Positions 33,785 through 44,382 of a DNA stretch of 64,000 bases are shown here, piece by piece. A model generated the notes under the pieces. The model made no database searches. It was not told the DNA's origin and worked only from the letters and a program-made list of their open reading frames with translations. Position 1 is the stretch's first letter; every line of letters begins with the position of its first letter. Location of the stretch: contig CM019692.1 in the NCBI GenBank assembly GCA_009760885.1, positions 55,728,964-55,792,963 on the forward strand, given 5' to 3'. The position numbers and the translations under genes were made by a program. The stretch is from Achatina immaculata. Taxonomy: Eukaryota > Mollusca > Gastropoda > Stylommatophora > Achatinidae.

Positions 33785-34813
33785 ATGTCCATACTAGAGT
33801 TCAATAAAACACTACAGGAAACAGCAAAAGAGGTGCTGGGATATAGGAAACGGAGAAAAGAGGAATGGATAAGCAAGACCACATGGGAAAAGATAGAGCA
33901 AAGAAAAGAAATCAAGAAAAAATTACTGAACACCAAATCACAACGGCTTAAAGAACAAGTTTTAAGTAATTATACACAAAAAGACAAAAAAGTGAAGGAA
34001 TCATGCCGGCAAGATAAACGTCAATACTATGACAACTTAGCAGAAGCAGCAGAGAAAGCAGCATATACAAATGACATGAAAACCATATATAAAATCACAA
34101 AGCAGATGACAGGTAACTTCAACACAAGATGTGAAAGTGCAGTAAGGACACAAAATGGACAACTGGTCAGTGGAGAAAGAGAAAAAATTGAAAGATGGAG
34201 GGAACACTTTAATACCCTACTAAACAGAACACAAGCAGCACAAACAATAGACATACCTGAAGCAAAAATAGAACTAAACATCAATACAGGACCAATAACA
34301 ATAAGTGAAGTAAAGGAGGCGATAAAGAAGCTAAAATCAGACAGGGCACCAGCTGAAGATGAAGTGACTGCTGAGATGTTGAAAGCAGAAGAAACAGAAA
34401 CACCAAAACAATTGTGTCGGATATTACAACAAATTTGGGATCTAGAAAAAGCCCCAGAGGAGTGGAAAACTGGGCTTATAGTTAAACTACCAAAGAAGGG
34501 TGACCTCAGAGATTGCGGGAACTGGAGAGGCATTACCCTACTGCCATTCACCAGTAAAGTATTTTGTAGAATAATCATCAACAGAATTGTACCAACACTT
34601 GAGGAAAAACTTCTGAAAGAGCAGGCAGGATTTCGGAAAGGAAGATCGTGTATAGACCACATATTTGTACTTAGACAAATATTAGAACAGGCAAATGAGT
34701 GGCATAGCACAATATATGCATTATTCATAGATTTTGAGAAAGCCTTTGACAGTGTCAACAGAGATGCACTGTGGAAAATTCTAAGATGGCATGGCCTCCC
34801 CCCCATAAGATAG
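33785..34813 (+). pseudogene. LINE-A linker and N-terminal RT ORF
   Basis: 342 codons. A lysine-rich linker (ERKEIKKKLL..., KKVKESCRQDKRQYYD) leads into ERWREHFNTLLNRTQAAQ. RT blocks follow: DRAPAEDEVTAEMLK, NWRGITLLPFTSKVF, EQAGFRKGRSCIDHIF and FIDFEKAFDSVNRDALW. It ends prematurely in PPIR and a stop because of two extra C in the C-run at 34797-34804; copy A2 reads through the same site with five C. The palm second half (GVKQ and FADD) lies downstream in other frames. Confidence 0.85.
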
Positions 34814-35834
34814 TGAATGTAATCAAAGCTCTATACGAGGGTTTTCAGTGCAAAGTTATCTGTGGAGAACATACCTCCAGCAGCTTTAGGGTACAAACAG
34901 GAGTGAAGCAGAGATGTGTACTATCACCAACATTATTTATCTTGGCAGTAGACTGGTTAATGAAGGAGGCAACATCAGACAAACGCAGAGGATTACAATA
35001 GACTCTTGACACAGTGCTGGAGGACCTTGACTTTGCGGACGACATTTGTCTATTATCAAGCATTCACAAAAATATGCAATATAAAATAAACAAGCTAACT
35101 CAGAATGCAAACAACATAAGACTAAAGATCAACGTAGGGAAGACAAAGTTAATGAAGCAAAATGTGAACAACAGAAATGTACTCAGAGTAGATAGCAAGT
35201 TAGTGGAGGAGGTCAAAGAATTTGTATACCTTGGCAGTAGAGTAGTAGAAAATGGAGACATCACAGAGGACATCAACATCAGACTTACTAGAGCAAACCA
35301 GGCTTTTGCAGTGCTGCAGACTATATGGAAATAAAAAACAACTAAGCATAAATATGAAAATCAGGATATTTAAGAGTAATGTTCTAAGTGTACTACTCTA
35401 TGGAAGTGAATGCTGGAAAATCACCAAAACCATAGAAAACAAGTTGAATTCTTTCCAGACTAAATGTTTACGAAGAATTAGAAAAATATTTTGGCCAAAC
35501 ACCATAAGAAATAACATCTTATTAGCAGAAATGCAGATGAAGCCACTGACAGCAATTATTGAGGAAAGACGCTGGCGATGGTTGGGACATGTGCTCCGAA
35601 TGACTGACAACTCACTACCAAAAATAGCACTAAGATGGACACCACAGGGGAGCAGAAGTAAGGGTAGACCAAAAGAGACATGGAGAAGAACAACAGAAAG
35701 GATGTTGAGCAATAGAGGGCTCACCTGGGCAAGAGCAGAAAAAAAGGCGAAGGACAGGCATTTGTGGAAAACCCTTGCGGAAGCCCCATGTGCCCTGGGC
35801 ACTTAAGGGTCAGAGAGAGAGAGAGAGAGAGAGA

Positions 35835-35895
35835 GAACGGTTATATGACTGAACGGTTGTATGACTGAACGGTTATACGACTAAACGGTTATCGA
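35835..35895. repeat. 16-bp tandem repeat, LINE-A4 target
   Basis: The unit (atatgactgaacggtt) occurs about three times after the LINE, with variants gtatgactgaacggtt and atacgactaaacggtt, and once before it (33321-33336). The LINE inserted inside this small array. Confidence 0.8.
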
Positions 35896-36013
35896 TAAAA
35901 GTGGAAATCTTACTACAAACAAGCTTGTCCCACTCTTCCTAGAAACCAATATCATAATCATGACCTACTCACAGAGCAGTAAACCGAATTATTATTTTTT
36001 TAAAATCTCATGA

Positions 36014-36790
36014 TGGGAAACAAATCTACACATAAGCACACAGTTCACTTAAAGTGGAACAAATCTACACATAAGCACACAGTTCACTTAAAGTGGAACA
36101 AATCTACACATAAGCACACAGTTCACTTAAAGTGGAACAAATCTACACATAAGCACACAGTTCATATAAAGGGAAACAAATCTACACATAAGCACACAGT
36201 TCACTTAAAGTGGAACAAATCTACACATAAGCACACAGTTCACGTAAAAAAGGAACAAATCTACACATAAGCACACAGTTCACGTAAAAAAGGAACAAAT
36301 CTACACATAAGCACACAGTTCACGTAAAAAAGGAACAAATCTACACATAAGCACACAGTTCACTTAAAGGGGAACAAATCTACACATAAGCATACAGTTC
36401 ACGTAAAAAAGGAACAAATCTACACATAAGCACACAGTTCACTTAAAGTGGAAGAAATCTACACATAAGCACACAGTTCACGTAAAAAAGGAACAAATCT
36501 ACACATAAGCACACAGTTCACTTAAAGTGGAACAAATCTACACATAAGCACACAGTTCACGTAAAAAAAGGAACAAATCTACACATAAGCACACATTTCA
36601 CGTAAAAAAGGAACAAATCTACACATAAGCACACAGTTCACTTAAAGGGGAACAAATATACACATAAGCACACAGTTCACTTAAAGGGGAACAAATCTAC
36701 ACATAAGCATACAGTTCACGTAAAAAAGGAACAAATCTACACATAAGCACACAGTTCACGTAAAAAGGAACAAATCTACATATAAGCACT
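36014..36790. repeat. 39/40-bp minisatellite, 20 copies, two unit types
   Basis: Twenty copies of aaatctacacataagcacac plus one of two endings: cacttaaagtgg (39-bp unit) or cacgtaaaaaagg (40-bp unit). The first six units are mostly the 39-bp type and keep one frame open (NKSTHKHTVHLKW per unit). The types are interspersed later, so the frame is lost. Non-coding. Confidence 0.95.
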
Positions 36791-38664
36791 GTATCCTTCT
36801 TGTGCGAGACTGGAGACTACAGTCAGGCGTAATAACTTCTTGGCCTTAAGAATTCAAGAAAATATTAAATGCCCTCCATTCTCCAACTTTTTGGAACTAA
36901 TTAGGGCCAGAGTAGTACAGATATTTCCTCAGAAGTTACCAAAAAGAAAAAAAAAGACAGATTTTACTCTGCACTCATGAACACTAACAGAAACATAAAA
37001 CACCCTAAGATTTCAATTCCCGGAGCTATTTACGCAAAAGTATGCTAACATTACAAATCACGTGACTTAATTCTTAGCACTTTATTAGCGGATCGACCTG
37101 TGTTGAAAACTTCTGTTAACATATAGAAACATGCGCTGATATTCTATATTTTCTAACTTTTTTTGTGTGTTTGTTTTTGGATATCATCTCATGAACCTGA
37201 TAGTCCACCTCACATGAGATTAATCTTCACTTCACAATCTTCTTTCCATTAAAACAATGACATGTATACCTGTATTTCATATTTCAGGCAGATATTACTT
37301 TCACAACTGTGTCAGGTGCTATTTTTTTATATTTGACTGACTACAACGGTACATGAGCAAAACTAAGTTGCTCTTCTTTCGCATGATGAACTAGTTCGCT
37401 ACAGTTACTACTCTTATTCTCCATTTGATAATAAACAAAGTTTATCCCTTCATTTGGATACTCCCTTTTTACACTCCCTGGGGATATTTTCCCATCATGT
37501 ACCCTGTGCTTTACGAACTAACAGACTAAGAATAGGATTAAGAAGCACTTCAGAGAATAGCGCGAAAAGGGGAAAAAAGAAACTGATAGAAAAATATACA
37601 GAAGAGAGAAATATAGACGCGGGAACAAATGGAAAAAAAAAATTACAAAAGCAAACAGACCTTACAAAATAGAAGAATCTTGACGCTTGAGAGTTGAGAG
37701 AATACACTTTGTTATCTCCCCTAAACAAACTACAAGTGGCTGTGAAAGGAGATAGCGATGTTCGCATTTGTTCTTGAAACTCAAAATAATGCAGAACGTA
37801 CATCAAACCTGGTATCATGTGCAAGTAAGAGGTGGAGGAAGCCACTACATTTGCTGGTGCCAAGCACAACATGCATTTTTTTTTTTGTGTGCAAGAAATT
37901 CTATGCTGGCTTTCCCAAGAGTTTTCATAGCAAAATCTTAGTTTTCAGTTCCAGTACAAAGTGTTGTAGATCTGGCACTTGGAAGTATTTTTTTATCCAA
38001 GACAGTACTAAAATAGATACTGGAAAAAATAAACGGACGGATAGGGCTGTAAATGAAATAAGATTGTCGTAAGAAATGCGTTAGACGTGCAATAAGATTA
38101 AATGGCTACGTCAAATACGTTTGTCAAAACATTCACATATAATCCACGGCATTAGCAGCAGATGTACCTGGAAATCCAGGTCTCTAAATGGAAGGTAAAG
38201 CTTTACTGCAACATATAAAATCGTTATGGTCGTTGTCGTCATCATCATCATCATCATCATCATTATCGGCAGCAGCAGCAGCAGAAACAGCAAAAGCAAC
38301 ACAAGCTACGTATGACTTTATAAGTCATCATATCCACTGTCTGTTTTGTATCTTCTACGTTTTCGGTTAAAAAGGATAAAGGGGTACCATCGTGCCTGTC
38401 AAAATATCTACATTAACCATTGTTCCTTTTTTCCCCCTTTTTTTCAAACTTCCGCATTCTCTCTCGAATATTTTTTGTTATGTCATCTGCACAAATTCAT
38501 TGAATACCGTCATTTCCTTATTCTTTTTTAATCGCTTTCGTTTTCTTTCAATGGCTTTCCCAAAACACATATCTTTTTTCTAAATTATATACGCAGTTTT
38601 TAACTTGTTTCAGAGAGGCAAAAACCCACTTGCTTCCTGTCATGTTTGTGTTGCCCGTTTTTTA
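36791..38664. other. Unassigned ~1.9 kb
   Basis: AT-rich with (CAT)n at 38239-38264 followed by (CAG)n at 38267-38282. Short frames only; no family motif. No gene recognised. Confidence 0.5.
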
Positions 38665-38732
38665 TACGGACTGCTAGATGTTTCCGAGTTGAAATGTATA
38701 CAGACTGCTACATGTTTCCGAGTTGAAATGTA
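38665..38732. repeat. 34-bp duplication
   Basis: gactgctagatgtttccgag... at 38669 recurs at 38703 with two changes. Confidence 0.8.
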
Positions 38733-38769
38733 TTCTAAGTGCAGGAATTAAATATGCATATACTAATAT

Positions 38770-39012
38770 TTCTTCTGTTTCTTCCTCAGTCTCCATGTAA
38801 CTGCCAGCTGGTATTCTGTGCAGCGGATGTTGAGGCACAGCATCACGTAGGCTCGGGACCGGGTTATTGCAGCAATTTTCGGTCCCTGACTGGAGCTACA
38901 AAACAAGGGGGGAAGGGTGTGGAATACTTCTTTAGCAGGCTCCACCACCCTGGGGACTATGGCGATCCCTGCCCCGTTAGCTTGGCTAGGCCTGTTACAA
39001 GGGGTACCAGCG
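38770..39012 (-). repeat. Repeat G copy 4 (antisense, 5'-truncated)
   Basis: On the minus strand it reads ggtaccccttgtaacaggcc, ccatagtccccagggtggtg, agtcagggaccgaaaattg, gtgatgctgtgcctcaacat and ends ggaagaaacagaagaaat. All landmarks are in the same order as copies 1-3, with the GAA-rich 3' tail. Confidence 0.82.
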
Positions 39013-39059
39013 CAGAGATAAATATCAGTCTTTTCGTAACACACCGAAAACTTTATATC

Positions 39060-39645
39060 AAAATGAATTGTGGTGTGCTTAATCTTGCAGATAGATCGTC
39101 TTCATTTCTCTCTTTTGCCCAGCCTCCGTTAAAACCTCTTCTTTCGTCTTCATGACGGCCCTTGGTATTCTCGTCATTTTTCTTAGGAACTACATCTCCG
39201 TCACTTCCAGTAGATTCTGAGCTTTGTTACCATTTATGCTTCGCATCTATATAGCAATAGTGGTTCGATGTAACACTGAATAACTCTGTTTCTGGTGTTC
39301 ACTGACATAGGTTATTGCACAGAATGTTTTTCATCTTCATAAAATCTGACTTGGCCTGCGCTATTCTGTTCTTTAATTCGGTTTTGCATCTTCTGCCTTG
39401 TGTTATTACTGTTCCTAAATGCTTGAATTTGTCTACTGCTTTAATTCTGTGCCTTTTACTTTTGATACTATATTTTGCTGGTGTTTCTTTGTTGGATATG
39501 ACCATGACCTCTGTTTTCTATTTATTTAAACTAAGTCCTTTCATCTCGCTTTTTTTTTTTATTCTACGATTTTTGTCTAACACTGCTTGTAGCTCTTCAT
39601 CGTTTTGGGCTATCAGCACCGTCTTGTCTTCCTTTCAGGATAGCT
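39060..39645 (-). mobile_element. LINE-C-like fragment (antisense)
   Basis: Minus-strand frames in order: VLIAQN-type block near 39620, GLSLNK near 39530, EVMVISNKETPAKYSIKSK, VDKFKHLGTVITQGRRCKTE, AQAKSDFMKMKNIL (39299-39505). In shifted frames follow VIQCYIEPLLLY and an FLRKMTRIPRAVMK block near 39150-39180. This matches LINE-C (FKYLGAVITSDGKCRTE, YIEPILLYGSESW, FIRRMLRIPWTAK) but is a divergent subfamily. It lacks the LINE 3' end. Confidence 0.75.
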
Positions 39646-39697
39646 TTCCACAGCTCATGAGATGTAGAGCCAGCGTGGGAATATTCTTGGGAGTTTG

Positions 39698-39910
39698 AGT
39701 GGAAAGTTGTTAGTGCACTAGTCTCTAGCGACAAAAGTAGGTAGTTGGAGTCACGCTCACGCAGCTGTAGAAAGGGACATTTAGCTTATTCTGGTACTCA
39801 GGAAGGAAACGCGGCCAGGATAGTTTGCTGAAAGGGCAAGGAAAATATGGACACTAACACCATATCCACCTACCGCTTCCGTGGAATAACAGGACTACCT
39901 TTACTTTACC
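39698..39910 (+). mobile_element. SINE (S4), degraded
   Basis: Matches the antisense SINE at 60.2 kb: ttagtgcactagtctctag near the 5' end, gcagctgtagaaa, and a degraded gccagg...ctgaaa body. The end is gaaaatatggacactaacac ... aggactacctttac. The box B region is lost. It helps define the subfamily ending acctttactttac. Confidence 0.65.
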
Positions 39911-41053
39911 CTTTTTATTGGTAAGACTCAAGGAATTACGGGCTCGGAAAATTTCGAGAGCCAATTTTCAAGATTTAAACCTTTAATTCTTTCCTCACCA
40001 GGCGAACAACTACCAGAACCGTAATATTTAGAAAAAAGAAAACTAAAAAGATATCCAAATAGTAACCCACCGCCCCCCACCCCCCAAAACACCAAAATAG
40101 GATTAAAACCACTGTATAAATAAGAAAAATAATACCAACAACCGAATGGCTTTCTTTTCTATTCAGTTAATCATCTGAGAATAGTAATTCAAAGATAAAT
40201 GTATCTATAGGTATCTAAGACACAGTATCAAACTCCTATCTCTCCCGCGCTATCTCAGACAGCCCAGCCCCTGACACTTGGTGCTGAAAATCCAGTTTTC
40301 TGTGGTCTGCGTCAGTATCTGTACTTCGATTCTCTGGCTTTTGTTGTAGTCATAAACAGCGGATGTCAAGAAGATAACAACAACAGCAAGAAAACAAAGA
40401 CAGCCTATAAGAACGGTAAAGATATTACAGGAGAATTTAATATGAAACACTGGAAACATGATATTTACAGCACGCCGTTGAAGTCCTTGCTACTAACCGA
40501 AGAGCAAATGACACGAAACCAAAAGAGCTGGTTATAAAAATAATTACTTGAATCTTTCAACAAAAAAAAAAAAAGCTGAAAATTTTCCGGAAAATTAGAA
40601 GTTTAGACCTTATATGAAACATCATTTTTTTCAAATACCGAAGAAGTGAAACCCGAACTGAAAGCAAGATGAAAGCGTCAGAAAAAGCTTGTTCTGGTAT
40701 GAGAGGAGCTAATTGACGAAATCTAAAATGAAGACAGAGAGAAAAGAATAAAGTCCTGAATACAGGATTTAAAAAAATGACCAGCAGTTATAAATGGAAA
40801 GCCAGGCGTGTAATTAATAACAGCCTATAGATTTTTAAAAACAATCTTGCCAAAATATGGAAAAGAACATTAGGAGACTGTAACAGAGGTTTCCAATTAC
40901 AGCATTAAAAAAAATAACCAGGGTTGCATCAAGACAAATAGCTTTACTACACCTTCTCCCCATGTAACAGAAAGAATGGATAGAAGCACACGAATGATAA
41001 ACAGGATAAGGAATGCTAGAATACAATATCCATAATATCTGTTCCACATTAGC
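39911..41053. other. Unassigned ~1.1 kb
   Basis: AT-rich, no recognised feature. Confidence 0.5.
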
Positions 41054-41065
41054 ATGTATTATAAT

Positions 41066-41382
41066 GGCGGCCTGGTTGGCTCAGCGGTTGAGCACTCGGT
41101 CTACTAACCCACTGGAGCCGGGTTCAAGTCCCAGCGGTGGGGATTTTTTTTGTCCTGGTACCAACCCACCAAAAGGCCCCGGGGTTCATCCCCCCCCCCC
41201 CTCTAAAAATGGGTATCTGAGAAATCTTGGAGAGTAAAAGCTGCCAGGCGTGTGATACTGACCATATCTCACTTTCATGTGCCGTAGGTATTGGAAATAC
41301 GGGCACAACGCCTTATCCCGTCTTAACGGGATGGAAATTTGGGGGAGGGGGGATTTCATCTTTTATACCTCTATATATTGTG
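41066..41382 (+). mobile_element. tRNA-headed SINE (S2)
   Basis: Starts ggcggcctggttggctcag. tggctcagcgg fits box A and ggttcaagtcc (41122-41132) fits box B of the RNA polymerase III promoter, at tRNA-like spacing. The body contains gccaggcgtgtgatactgac and ctttcatgtgccg, shared with S1. The 3' part is expanded by poly-C and poly-G runs. Flanking atgtatta(t/a)aa repeats at 41054-41065 and 41383-41393 look like the target duplication. The tRNA-like 5' region cannot fold fully, so it is not a tRNA gene. Confidence 0.88.
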
Positions 41383-41554
41383 ATGTATTAAAAATCTATT
41401 ATTGTGGGGGGCGCTCTAAGCAGGATCATAGAGAGCCAGGGGGGACTCCAGGATCAGCTACTATAAGTCCGCCTATCCAAAGATAGGAAGTAAATCTTGA
41501 ATTTATAAAAAGAAAAGAAGAAAGAAAAAAAAGGGCGACGGCTTTCCCTTACCA

Positions 41555-41710
41555 GCCAGGATCCCATGAGTATAAAACATCTTCCCCTCTCCCGCCAGGA
41601 TCCCATGAGTATAAAACAGCTACCCCTCCCCCGCCAGGATCCCATGAGTATAAAACATCTTCCCCTCCCCCGCCAGGATCCCATGAGTATAAAACATCTT
41701 CCCCTCCCCC
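41555..41710. repeat. 39-bp tandem repeat, 4 copies
   Basis: Units start at 41555, 41594, 41633 and 41672 (gccaggatcccatgagtata plus a C-rich end). 39 is a multiple of three, so short frames stay open on both strands; no protein is implied. Confidence 0.93.
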
Positions 41711-41813
41711 GCCACTCCACTCTCCTCTCTCATCGGGAGTGCCTGCTGGGAAAGTGCTGCTATTTGCAAACTAAACGTTGAACACTGAAAAAATAATCTC
41801 AAAGTGTTATAAA

Positions 41814-41977
41814 CATCTTACATCCTTCCCGTGCCGTTAAGCGTCACATAGGGCTCGCATGACAGTTTGCCAAGTTTTCCTGTTTTCGGCGAGCTTTCCC
41901 ACTTCATCAAGAGGATGTTATGCCCACTAAACTGGCCTCTCTTAACAATGCCATCTTTAGAGTTTCACGTGGTCGAC
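41814..41977 (-). mobile_element. LINE-B 3' stub (B5)
   Basis: Antisense final ~165 bp of LINE-B. The minus strand begins gtcgaccacgtgaaactcta (RPRETLK region) and ends acggcacgggaaggatgtaagatg, the LINE-B tail. The 13-bp duplications aaagtgttataaa (41801-41813) and aaagtgttctaaa (41978-41990) differ at one base and bound it exactly. Confidence 0.87.
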
Positions 41978-41990
41978 AAAGTGTTCTAAA

Positions 41991-42902
41991 GCTGAAGACG
42001 AAATGAATAAAGCCCATGAAATCAAGGAGCGCTGAAGATATAAATCCACTGCGATATCACACACCCAACTCAAACATTAATTTCCTATTATGTCCAAAAC
42101 CATGGTTTCTAAGTGACTCAACATAATGCACTGAAGCAACAATTCAAATAACCAAAATCGTAATTTATTAACAACACTACTGAAACGTGCTACCCGTCAA
42201 AATAAACCTTCATGCACACGTAATTGTATGGAAAATATGAAGTAGACAACATGTCGAACTAGACTTCAGTACGCAAGGAACATTCTACTGGCTAGAATTC
42301 AAATTTCTACTTTCTGATTGAGACAGGGGCTCATACCATGAGGAGGATAACGTTATTAAAGAACCAGTTCATTTTCTTAGCGCATAAGTCATATGTGTTT
42401 GTGTGTGTGTGTGTGTGTGTGCAGTTCTTTTTTAAATTTCATTATTATTCGTCTCTCACGTGCGAATCTAAACTGTGCAGATGCTGTGGAGTATGTCACG
42501 TGAAAATAAAAAAGTAATGAGATAAAAACCGCCAGATTATCCCAACAGGCGCCACTGAGATTAATTTCAATTGTAATGTCTAGCGGATTTGGAAAAAAAA
42601 AGCTTTCTGAAGTATAAATTCATTTATCACTTTCAGAATAAGTTAGTTGTCCAGACCTTCAGATTAACTATTTGTTACTGGAACCCATTTAAAGTCACGA
42701 AGACAAAAAAGTCAGATGACGTAGATGGCCGTCAGTGTTTGAGATGACCATCTCTGTCATCATCACTGCCCCGGCTTCCCGGGTGGGACGGGCAAGGTAG
42801 AATGCTGAAACGAAGTCCAGAAGTCTGTGTTGTGACCTCATATCAAACCTTGACACCTACGTCCAGGTGAGTTCAAAGTTATGTTGTATTATATCATGCG
42901 GC
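41991..42902. other. Unassigned spacer
   Basis: Contains a (GT)n run at 42401-42420. No gene recognised. Confidence 0.5.
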
Positions 42903-42910
42903 GGGTTGTC

Positions 42911-43133
42911 ATAGGACATGCAATGAGAAGAGGGGGCATTGAAAATATTATAACAACAGGAAAAATAGAAGGAAGAAGATCAAGAGGAAGACCAAGAGAA
43001 ATGATACTGGACAGTCTGACGGGACGGTGTGAGAGGAGATCACCAACTGAACTGATGGCCTGCATGAAGGATCGGGTACTCTGGAGAAGCATAATAGCCA
43101 ACGCCAGTCGGCACGGCACCTGATGATGATGAT
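42911..43133 (+). mobile_element. LINE-C 3' stub (C2)
   Basis: Open frame IGHAMRRGGIENIITTGKIE, GRRSRGRPREMILDSLTGRC, MACMKDRVLWRSIIANASRHGT, stop, (TGA)n. Flanked exactly by gggttgtc (42903-42910 and 43134-43141). The sequence has no in-frame lesion over this length and it is nearly identical to C1, so it is recent. Confidence 0.9.
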
Positions 43134-43141
43134 GGGTTGTC

Positions 43142-43588
43142 TGAACCAAACGAAGTCAGTTTAATGGGCCAGTCTCTGATCAGACAAGCTGGAAGTGGTC
43201 ACGTAACCAATCAGAGAAGTGTAGGGTTAGTTTTTACACCGAGAATTCTTTTTCAGATGGTTAGATTGTCACAATTCATTCTGTTACTGCTTTGATTTGA
43301 AATCTTTCTATTGCTGTCTGTTTATAATGTACTCGGGCGCTTTTCAAGCCAAGTTGTTTGAGCGAACTTGATGCTTTATATGCTGATCTGAATGTTCCGA
43401 TTGTCTCTGTTGTTGCTTACCGTTTCTCAGGGGAACGAATGATGGATATGCATACACACAGAACAAAGTCAGTGTACAGATAAGAACAATAAAGTAGATT
43501 GCATACAAGTAAGAATAGATGAGCAATTATTCCGTAATAGAAATTATTTAAAATTTATTTGCAATAAATCAATACCAAAAAATGTTGG
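43142..43588. other. Unassigned spacer
   Basis: No recognised feature. Confidence 0.5.
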
Positions 43589-43960
43589 AATTAACCGAAA
43601 TGTGGTTCTTAAGAAGAATTTACTGACGGTACCATGGACAGCAAAAAAATCGAACGAGGACATTCTGAAAGAGGAGAATCAAAAGAAACAAGGAACAGTA
43701 TAACAAAGATCAGAAAATAATAATCCAGATTTGTGGGGCATGTTTGGAGGAGAGGCGGACTAGAGCATCTAATGGAAACAGAGAAACTCGAAGGCAGAGA
43801 TGTAGAGAAGGTAGAGGAAGGCAGAGATAGACAAAGAGAAAAGATGTTCGATGGTTTACCATCCTGGCACTGGAAATGCTCAGTGACAACCCTGTTGAGA
43901 TGCATAAGGTATCGAGGGTTATGGAAAGGCATGATATCATACGTCCATCATGAAGGACCT
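43589..43960 (+). mobile_element. LINE-C-like decayed 3' end (C5)
   Basis: Frames in order show TEMWFLRRI, VPWTAKKSNEDILKEE, then GHVWRRGGLEHLMETEKLEG and RDRQREKMFDGLPSWH with a RYRGLWKGMISYVHHEG end. This follows the LINE-C order FIRRMLRIPWTAK, GHAMRRGG, GRPREMILDSLTG, DRVLWRSIIA. Diverged; several shifts; no (GAT)n tail. Confidence 0.65.
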
Positions 43961-44223
43961 TGTGGAAATTTTATAATTTAACTATGAATAAATTTACGCA
44001 TTCGCTAAAATCCTCATCTAAAATCTTCATCTAAACTCTAGTCTAATCTATTTTTTAAAAAAAAGAAAATGAACTTTGAGAAAAAGAAAATGGAATTTGA
44101 AAAAAAAGACAATGAATTAGGACTTTATACTTGTAAACTTGCTGTATGAAGTCTAAAGACACGGGGATATAAGATAAGAAACTTGCTCCAACGTTGCATA
44201 TCTTCCTTACATTACGATATAGT
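43961..44223. other. Unassigned spacer
   Basis: Purine-rich, with a stray acggggatataagataag (44161-44178) that resembles a LINE-B tail without the element. Confidence 0.45.
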
Positions 44224-44382
44224 TATGAGGGGTGATTGATAAGTTCTTGGCATAAGGTACAAATACTTGAAACACACAGTTGATATTAGCTGCATTTGTA
44301 AATCAGGTTAATGTAAGATTAAACACAAAGTTTCAAGAGATTAACTGCAAGCAATTTTTTACAGGCTACTGAAGTGGTATGG

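Larger units (their letters stand above)
33338..35834 (+). mobile_element. LINE-A copy (A4), longest: endonuclease C-terminus plus full RT
   Basis: About 2.5 kb. The frame 33381-33710 holds the end of an apurinic-endonuclease domain: NENGERLCSFCEENMM, VTWRPPDKTTENQIDHIL and ARKGADVGSDHNLLVAKIK, with the SDH block. After a stop, 33785-34813 holds the linker and RT up to FIDFEKAFDSVNRDALW. Two extra C in a C-run at about 34797-34804 shift the frame. The rest follows with an in-frame TAG at 34998-35000, FADD near 35035 and another shift near 35333, ending LWKTLAEAPCALGT plus (GA)n. A 9-bp duplication gaacggtta bounds it (33329-33337 and 35835-35843). The target is a 16-bp tandem repeat. Confidence 0.92.

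Noticed and set aside
33129..33936. Three minus-strand ORFs (62 to 185 codons) rich in Phe/Ser/Leu
   Set aside because: They are shadows of the antisense strand of LINE-A copy A4, whose plus frames carry recognisable endonuclease and linker motifs.
34027..34806. 259-codon minus-strand ORF; similar 237-codon ORF at 5212-5925
   Set aside because: Both are the reverse strand of the LINE-A reverse transcriptase and arise from its codon composition.
41066..41140. tRNA gene on the plus strand; similar candidates at 12312-12558 and 60193-60428 (minus)
   Set aside because: Box A and box B are present but the stems do not close. The same non-tRNA body follows in every copy, and S1 has a clear target duplication, so these are SINEs.
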